This document shows positions 57,335-64,000 of a DNA stretch of 64,000 bases, piece after piece. Source of the DNA: Ostrinia nubilalis (lineage: Eukaryota > Arthropoda > Insecta > Lepidoptera > Crambidae). The position numbers were made by a program, and so were the translations under genes. The DNA lies in contig NC_087092.1 in assembly GCF_963855985.1 (NCBI RefSeq), positions 2,976,001 through 3,040,000 on the forward strand. Direction: 5' to 3'. Each line of letters begins with the position of its first letter. Positions within the stretch are counted from its first letter, which is position 1. The notes under the pieces were generated by a model. The model did no database searches. It worked only from the letters and a program-made list of their open reading frames with translations, and was not told the origin of the DNA.

Positions 57335-57783
57335 ACCTCAAACACGACGTCAACAGGATACTGGCACAGCACTCGTATGCGCACCGATACACGCCCGACG
57401 TAGTCATCACGCCCGCACCTAAAGAGGAGCCTGGCAGCGACAAGGGAGATATCTTCTACGCCAGCTGCGACGAAGCAAACGACTGCATTACCATAGAAGT
57501 GAAATGCGAAGACCAAATCGTTGAAGAAGTCACACCGATCAGAGTTGACACAGATTTCACAGACAACACTGTGTCACTCGAGTGTGACCTCAAGATGCTG
57601 TCACCCATGACACTCTCCCCTAAGTCAATCGAGGACAATCTTCTCTTATCGCCCACGCACACTAGCCTCAGCTCAGACCTCGGGTACGAATCCCTGGCCT
57701 CCCCCCTCAGTGAGCCCGAGTCCATGGACTTATCAGATTTTTGGTGCGAATCATTCTCAGAATTGTTCCCTGGCCTAGCGTGA
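55889..57783 (+). CDS. Xbp1: X-box binding protein 1, IRE1-spliced form (361 aa predicted)
   Basis: bZIP activator of the unfolded-protein response. Join: 55889-56037, 56254-56471, 56489-56664, 57241-57783, with 56472-56488 removed by IRE1 rather than the spliceosome. The start ATG lies in a good context (tcaagATG). Residues about 34-110 form the basic region (KLKNRVAAQTSRDRKKAKMD) and leucine zipper. After the predicted IRE1 junction at Ala123 the frame becomes DLLAHLDSEEYLDTLNQLAE, the conserved insect XBP1s activation region. It then continues through exon 3 to a Ser/Pro/Glu/Asp-rich tail ending CESFSELFPGLA. The downstream frame is open and conserved, which strongly supports frame switching. 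The exact IRE1 cut sites are inferred from hairpins. Confidence 0.9.
56254..56664 (+). CDS. Xbp1: XBP1 exon 2 (bZIP and IRE1 site)
   Basis: Acceptor tgtttttag, donor gtaagt. Contains the bZIP and the IRE1 element at 56455-56505. Two overlapping frames are open downstream of the element; the spliced frame ends in phase 0 at GAT. Confidence 0.95.
56455..56505 (+). promoter_or_regulatory. IRE1 recognition element: twin CAGCAGA hairpins on a 9-bp stem
   Basis: GGGGGCCCC (56455-56463) pairs perfectly with GGGGCCCCC (56497-56505). Between them hairpin 1 (GGAC-CAGCAGA-GTCT, 56465-56479) and hairpin 2 (TCCT-CAGCAGA-AGGA, 56482-56496) each present the 7-base loop CNGCNGN. Cutting after the third loop base releases 56472-56488 (17 nt), a length of 2 mod 3, and switches exactly into the conserved XBP1s frame. 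Confidence 0.8.
57241..57783 (+). CDS. Xbp1: XBP1 exon 3 coding part
   Basis: Acceptor cttgttacag. Spliced frame: VPNRFPGECPKGAQVVGPAA to SFSELFPGLA and TGA at 57781-57783. The unspliced frame stops at 57332-57334. Confidence 0.95.
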   Translation, partial: VPNRFPGECPKGAQVVGPAAEQLESDEGAVVDLKHDVNRILAQHSYAHRYTPDVVITPAPKEEPGSDKGDIFYASCDEANDCITIEVKCEDQIVEEVTPIRVDTDFTDNTVSLECDLKMLSPMTLSPKSIEDNLLLSPTHTSLSSDLGYESLASPLSEPESMDLSDFWCESFSELFPGLA

Positions 57784-57959
57784 GGGAACAATTCTGCATT
57801 TGTTCTCGCCAAAGACTGATTAGTTTCTAAGCTAGTGTAAGACATAGGTCTATTAAATTGTTAGGTTTATTTATTATTATTAAATGACAAATTTAATTAT
57901 TGTAATCAAATGTTTTTATTATGTTAGGCGTGTAGTTGTTGTACGTACGAAGTGCTGTA

Positions 57960-57965
57960 AATAAA
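57960..57965 (+). terminator. XBP1 polyadenylation signal
   Basis: AATAAA 177 bases after the spliced-form stop, followed by a GT-rich stretch (cacgtgttctgtg). Confidence 0.75.
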
Positions 57966-57983
57966 CACGTGTTCTGTGAACTT

Positions 57984-60436
57984 GTTGGCTTTTCTTTATA
58001 TCCAATAATAATTTAATCGATGGGCCCAGAATCTCTATCAATAAGCATCAACAACCTACAGCTTGCACAAGGCCTAGTAGTCAAATCAAAATTAAATATT
58101 AACAATTTTCATTAATTTTATTATCGTTGTGGATAACGATTTCAATATAAAAATGAGGCGTTATCGACTCGGTCTGAGCTACTAATCAGAGTACCTATGA
58201 CCGGCGTTGTCCTACATCCATTATTCATATTAATTACTTTTAAACGACGGTCATGATAATTTAGAACAAATCAATCACATTTTATCTTGATAAGTGGTAA
58301 TAACACTAACGACAATATAAACTTTCTTTAATCAAAATTTAGGTATGGCAATAAAGTGTAATGAAGATTTAGATGTTATATCATTATTGTGTACCTAGGT
58401 ATTAATTATTGCTGTATGACTTACTGAACAAAATATCATGATTTGCATAATTTGTTCAGGTGCAACTTTCAGTAAAATTAACTTACTTATCGTAGAAAAA
58501 CAACGTGACCTTCGTTTCTATAGCTTGGCAACAACAGTTAAGTGTGTATGTATATCGAAAACATTTCCACGAGCTGATAAATATTAATTGATATTGAAAT
58601 TCTAGAAACTATGAAATACTTATTCATGATGGGAGTTACTTGGCAAATAAAAATACACGAGTAAAAAAACATTAAATATATTTGTTAAAATATTACAGAT
58701 TCAATAAAATCTTGTCTTAGATTAATACATAATTACAGCTATCTCGGTTAATGTAACCCACACTCTGTCCGCGTTATCAAGCCATCGAAGCGCGGAGCAA
58801 TGGCGGCCGGTCTCGGCGCGACAAATAATTTCCTTTAGATGTTTGTAAACGAGCAATATTTAACAATATTTCCCGGCAATATTACGCTGGTTTGGCAATA
58901 TTCGTAATTCTGAATATTGCTCCTCGTTGATTCGGTGTATTTTTGCAAACTCGACCATGCTTGCCGGCAAAAAAATTGGGAAATAATTGCCAGTTTACAC
59001 GCACCTTTAGGGCATTGTTATAGCTCATTATCATAAAACGACTTTGTGTTTTCCAATTCAATGGAGCTGATAAGACGAGAGAAGTGAAAATTTCAACGAG
59101 CCGATGATAAAACATAGGTTTTAAATGTATTTTTTCAACGAAACGCCTACCCAATTTATTTTATCGGAGAGCAATTTAAATTTTAACTTGTTTTACGTGT
59201 AAACTCATTTCACAGGGTTCACTTTTATCCATTTTGCTGTGACACCTATTAATATGTGGGTTTATACAACGCCTCGATTGGCGGCCATTACTGGAGCCCG
59301 ATAATAGTTTGGCACTTGCACCTAACGAACTAATCATAAGCGATAACATAATTGGGAGCGATAAAAATATATCGTAAACAACAACGCAGCGACTGTACAG
59401 CATATTATAACGCTAATGGAAGAATATAGAACTTAACAGTAATCAGCCAGTCTACAAAAAACATTATCAGTATTATCGACTATACTCGTCTCTCTTACAC
59501 GTTCGAGAATAGTCATGAAAACTAGAGACAGATAGACTCGAAAATAGAGATAGTGTAGCGATATAGACCTGCAGATATCAAAGCATACAACAAAAATGCG
59601 ATCTATAACTGTCATAACTGCACAGAGTAACCTTACGTAGAACTATCGTGTTAAAACTATAGATCAGATTTATAACAATATACTTAACATCTAAAATTGT
59701 CTGGGACATTTTTAAATACCTATCCACACATCACGAATTACAATTTTAAAGAGAAATTCTTCTCTAACTTTAAACGAGAACAAAATTTTAGTAAAACTTA
59801 CAAATTAGTTTGTAATCACATGCATAGTTAATTTTTACAATAATACACGAATTTCTACTTCTTATCGGACACAAGGCCAATTTCGTTGAATTAAAGATAC
59901 AAATACATACATACTATAATATTTATGGCTTCTCTTAAAGGTTATAAAAGTTCTTTATTGAAATACTTATGATCAAAATATCATTCAGATTTGTACACGT
60001 CGAAAGTTATTATCTACAATAAAAATTACAATAACTTCTCTGCAGTTAACCTATTATAAGTAGTCGTGGTTTTTATGGAATCAAACGGAAATATAAGATA
60101 TCAATATCATTTATCAGACATTTGATTTGATTACATCAAGGAAATAAATTAGATCAGTGTTCTGTCTATAAATAATAGTGACACAAAAAAGTGGATAAAA
60201 AAAGTTGAATCATAACAGCATATTTTTATCTTTTTATCGTATCAACTAAAAATATACCTAACATGTAATATACTTATTTCTTGTTATATTAGGATATTTC
60301 TCAGTTAGTCAAGATGATGAAACAAGACGATACTTTAAAACTTTTCGCTTAGTCATCGGTCATCCCATGTGTGCAAACATTGGTTTGATGACTCAGAGTA
60401 CGGACAAAAATATTCTCATTGGTTTTGAACTTTAAC
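57984..60436. other. AT-rich intergenic DNA, no gene recognised
   Basis: I see no conserved coding segment on either strand. A possible degenerate TIR element (tgtaaacgagcaatatt near 58844 and attgccagtttacac near 58990) is the only structure noted. Confidence 0.5.
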
Positions 60437-60712
60437 ACATAAATATAAATATAAATATCCTTAGACATTTTACACTGCGCTTCTAGTCCCAAACTAAGCA
60501 AAGCTTGTACTATGGGTACTAGACAACGGATATAAACATACTTAAATACTTTTTTTTTTTTAAAATACATACTTATTATACATACAAAACACCCAGTCCA
60601 ATACAAACAAATATGTTCATGCACACAAATGTTTGTACTGTGCGGGAATCGAACCCGCTACCTCCGGAATAGTAGTCCGTTTCGAACCACTACACCAAAC
60701 GGCCGACTCTCA
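60437..60712 (-). mobile_element. tRNA-derived SINE
   Basis: On the - strand it starts with a tRNA-like head: TCGGCCGTTTGGTGTAGTGG carries the A box and GGTTCGATTCCC the B box. A body follows (TTTGTTTGTATTGGACTGGG) whose relative also lies within the TTAA elements, then TTTGCTTAGTTTGGGACTAG and an ATATTTAT-rich tail. The acceptor stem does not pair, so it is not a functional tRNA. Confidence 0.8.
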
Positions 60713-61066
60713 TCATCTCACATCTCAGTAAAGTTCAAAATATAGCTGCAAAAAATCATCCACCACAAAGGGCAGCTCGTCACAAGCACAAAATATAACA
60801 GAAGGTAAACTCATGTATGTACCTCGCTTTGCATACCTCTCTCGCTCGCACGCTCGGCCGTCGCGCTAGGGTTGTCTTGTCATGTGTTGCGTTTATTTCG
60901 TTATGATAGAAAAATGTTACTCTTAATACTATGCAAGAAAGACAATAACAGATATCCACGTATATTTATTTATATTTAGTACGTTATTATAGTAATAGTT
61001 TGCAAACAAATACACGAGAAGGAAGTAGTATTTAGTTGAGTGGTTGACACTATCATCCAACTATCC

Positions 61067-61169
61067 AACTAATATTATAAATGCGAAAGTTTGGATGTCT
61101 GGATGTCTGGATGTTTGTTGCTCTTTCACGCAAAAACTACTGAACGGATTTTGATGTAACTTTACAGTA
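61067..61169 (+). mobile_element. Lep1-type element, 5' part, split by a later insertion
   Basis: CCAACTAATATTATAAATGC to GATGTAACTTTACAGTA matches the first half of 11982-12185. It breaks off at the A of acagta, where the intact element continues with ttattct; the next Helitron starts here. Confidence 0.8.
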
Positions 61170-63400
61170 TCTATATTATATAAAGCTCGATTACCACTGA
61201 CTCACTCACTCACTGACTGATCAGGGGTATTTTTAGGGTATTTAGAGGGGAGAGGGGTAAAATTGTTAGTGTTTGTTTTAAACTAGATTTTTCGACTGCC
61301 AGCTTTATTATACTTTTTGAACCAAAAAACAAAATGGCGGCATTTTTTGAGACACCAACTTTGTTGTCTTTGGTCCTGAATTTTTTCTTTTTTGGTGGTT
61401 GATTGGGGTTGCCAAGGTGTGCTAAAAAAATTGAGAAAAAATTAGAAAAACAAAATGGCCGCGCCGCCATCTTGGATTGAAAATGCGATTTCGGGGTGTT
61501 TTTAGGGAGGTGTCACTCGGAGATGCGCAATTGTTTTTGAAAATTTCTTTTGAATATTTGTGACATGTATAGTCTTCTTGAGAGCCACATTCACAGATTA
61601 TCAAAAAACAAGATGGCGGCTGAGCCGTCGGCCATTTTGTTGCGATCAAAAAATTCCCAAACTTTGGTAGCAATTTTCCGGCAGATGGCGACACCGGAGT
61701 GGGGTACAATGTTCCGAGCGATTGTTGGTCTGTTATTCAAGTGTTGCCATGAATCGGAAAAAACTACCATTTTGGTAGAAAATTTTACACCACGGCCCCG
61801 GATAGTAGAAAATGGAAATTTCCAAAAATTCCAAAAACTTGGTATGCAGTTTGGTGACGTTTGGGGACCCGAATGACATTTCACCATTTTTATCAAAAAA
61901 GTCTGGCAACACTGAAAGTTATGGGGAAAAGATTTTTTTGCGACATGGGTGACTTTAAAGTTAGTGACAGACAGAAAGAATTATGGCAGAAAAAAAATAA
62001 AAATGACGTTTGGTTGGATATACGACCCAGATTATGGGAAAAATCCGAAATGTCAAAAAATCAAGATGGCGGCGGCGTGGGCGGCCATTTTGTGAAAAGT
62101 TGAAAATTTCGAAATTTTGGAATTCATTTTTCGAGTACATGGCAACATTTTGGAAAGTCGAGTTGTATGAGGCGGTTGTGTGTCCTGTCGAGAGGTTTTG
62201 CTTGGGTGAAGAAATTTCTCCAGTGTTGCCACACTTTGGGAGATTTGGTCCAAAAATGTCGAAAGTAGAAATAACGACTTCCGGTCAAAAATTTGGATGA
62301 CGCCTCCTGCAAAGGGGTCGTGCAAATGACATTTGACCATTTTCATCTCGATCACCTGGCAACACTGAGAGCTATGGGGATAAGTATTTTTTTCGACATG
62401 GGTGTCTTTAAAGTTAAGGACGGACAGAAGGAGATATGGCAGAAAAAATCCAAAAATGGGGTTTGGTCGGTTATACGACCCAGACTATGGGAAAAATCCG
62501 AAATGTCAAAAATTCAAGATGGCGACCGAGTGAGCGGCCATTTTGTAAAAAGTTTCAGATTTCTGATTTTTCAAATGCATTTTTCGGGCAGTTGGCAACA
62601 TTTGGGAAAGTCGAGTTGTATGGGGCGATTACGTAGTTTGTCAAGGAGTATCGTTTGGAAAAACTAAAATTTCCAGTGTTGCCATACTTTGGAAGATTTG
62701 GTCCAAAAATGTAAAAAATGGAAATAACGACTTCCGGTCAGAAATTTGGATGACGCCTCCTGCAAATAGGTCAAACTAATGACATTTGACCATTTTTAGC
62801 TCGATGACCTGGCAACACTGGGAGTTACGGAAACTCAAAGATTTGGGACATGGGTGGTTTTAAGGAATTGTTTTACGGGATTGGGTTAAGTTAGAAAAAA
62901 AGTAAAAATGGGGTTCGGCGCGGAAAATGGTCCAGATTAAGGCAAAAATGCAAAATTTTGGAAATCCAAGATGGCCGCCAAGCGTTCACCCGTTTTCATA
63001 AAGGGACTAAATTCTCCATACAAATTGTATGCAGGGGGGCTAAGCTAACGTAGAAAAAGGCGAGGCCGAAGGCCGAGCGATTGTTTAAAGCCTGTGAGTC
63101 GCCATAGATTTATTTTTAATGCGTCAAAAAAGGACTAGAGCCCAGTGACAGACAGAAAAGCGAGGCCGAAGGCCGAGCGATGGTTCAAATCCCGAGAGTT
63201 ACCACAGTTAAACTTGTGTTGCATCAAAAAAGCAAAAGAGCCTTGCGACAAACGATAAACGCCCCGTGTAATTTTTGCGAGGCCGAAGGCCGAGCTCCGA
63301 ATGCGAGGCCGCAGGCCGAGCGCCGCGTAGGGCGAAGCCCGGAGCGGCCAGCATCGCAGATCTAGCTTTTGTAGCCCGCGTAGCGGGCGACCAAAGCTAG
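61170..63400 (+). mobile_element. Helitron-like element, complete copy
   Basis: It starts TCTATATTATATAAAGCTCG after an A and ends with the hairpin GCCCGCGTAGCGGGC followed by ACCAAAGCTAG. The interior has about 450-bp imperfect repeats (starts near 61875, 62328 and 62779; AAGATGGCGGC and CGACTTCCGGTC motifs) and several GCGAGGCCGAAGGCCGAGC units near the 3' end. No Rep/helicase frame; non-autonomous. Confidence 0.85.
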
Positions 63401-64000
63401 TCTATATTATATAAAGCTCGATTACCACTGACTCACTCACTGACTGACTGATCAGGGGTATTTTTGGGGTATTTAGAGGGGAGAGGGGTAAAATTGTAAG
63501 TGTTTATCTCAAACTAGATTTTTTGACTGCCAGCTTTATCACATTTTTTGAACCAAAAAACAAAATGGCGGCATTTTTTGAGACACCAACTTTTTTGTCT
63601 TTGGTCCTGAATTTTTTCTTTTTTGGTGGTTGGTTGGGGTTGCCAAGGTGTGCTAAAAAAATTGAGAAAAAATTAGAAAAACAAAATGGCCGCGCCGCCA
63701 TCTTGGATTGAAAATGCGATTTCGAGGTGTTTTTAGGGAGGTGTCACTCCGAGATGCGCAATTGTTTTTGAAAATTTCTTTTGAGTATTTGTGACATGTA
63801 TAGTCTTCTTTAAAGCCTCATTCACAGATTATAAAAAAACAAGATGGCGGCTGAGCCGTCGGCCATTTTGTTGCGATCAAAAAAATCACAAACTTTGGTA
63901 GCAATTTTCCGGCAGATGGCGACACCAAAGTGGGGTACAATGTTCCGGGCGGTTGTTGGTCTGTTATTCGAGTGTTGCCATGAATCGGAAAAAACTACCA
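63401..64000 (+). mobile_element. Second Helitron-like copy, directly abutting, cut by window end
   Basis: Begins TCTATATTATATAAAGCTCG immediately after the CTAG of the first copy and follows it closely for the 600 bp visible. Confidence 0.88.

Noticed and set aside
60640..60712. Functional tRNA gene on the - strand
   Set aside because: A and B boxes are present, but the acceptor ends do not pair and a SINE body follows.
61550..62667. Several 60-124-residue ORFs on both strands in 61.5-62.7 kb
   Set aside because: They overlap on both strands inside non-autonomous Helitron repeats and match no Rep/helicase motif.

Overview
This window is nuclear DNA of an insect, almost certainly a moth or butterfly. 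It holds intron-rich animal genes in AT-rich DNA packed with transposons typical of Lepidoptera: Lep1-type Helitrons, RTE endonuclease-reverse-transcriptase remnants, hAT and TA-flanked MITEs, and a tRNA-derived SINE. There are no bacterial features. Three host genes are recognisable.

Region 1 (about 1.86-34.35 kb, + strand) is the gene for the AP-1 clathrin-adaptor gamma subunit. I could place 17 exons by homology, splice sites and phase. They join into an 825-residue protein from the ATG at 1869 to the stop at 34351; an upstream exon is probably outside the window. The introns are full of small DNA transposons. Several exons have 'echoes' of themselves in the following intron. The most striking is exon 10, whose 3' part and splice donor are repeated in tandem over about 1.9 kb, with the exon-like copies in frame. 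A second, in-frame and synonymously diverged copy of exon 2 lies just behind exon 2.

Region 2 (34.4-51.4 kb) is a transposon nest. A 2.2-kb TTAA-flanked element occurs twice in opposite orientation: intact in AP-1 gamma intron 15 (29634-31852) and again at 40035-50669. The second copy has been hit by an RTE LINE (itself hit by another LINE fragment), a hAT MITE and a complete two-ORF LINE of the I group with intact reading frames. Further TIR elements lie at 36.1-38.0 and 38.5-39.3 kb.

Region 3 (51.5-57.97 kb) holds two divergent stress and proteostasis genes. CSN5/JAB1, the deneddylase of the COP9 signalosome, is on the - strand with six exons and 348 residues. XBP1, the bZIP factor of the unfolded-protein response, is on the + strand. 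XBP1 has the overlapping unspliced and spliced frames expected for IRE1 processing. Adjacent twin hairpins with identical CAGCAGA loops predict an unusually short 17-nt IRE1 intron that exactly connects the two frames. ERSE-like and UPRE-like sites lie upstream.

Region 4 (58-64 kb) has no host gene that I can see. It contains a SINE and a Helitron-like element (61170-63400) followed head-to-tail, without a spacer, by a second copy that runs off the window.
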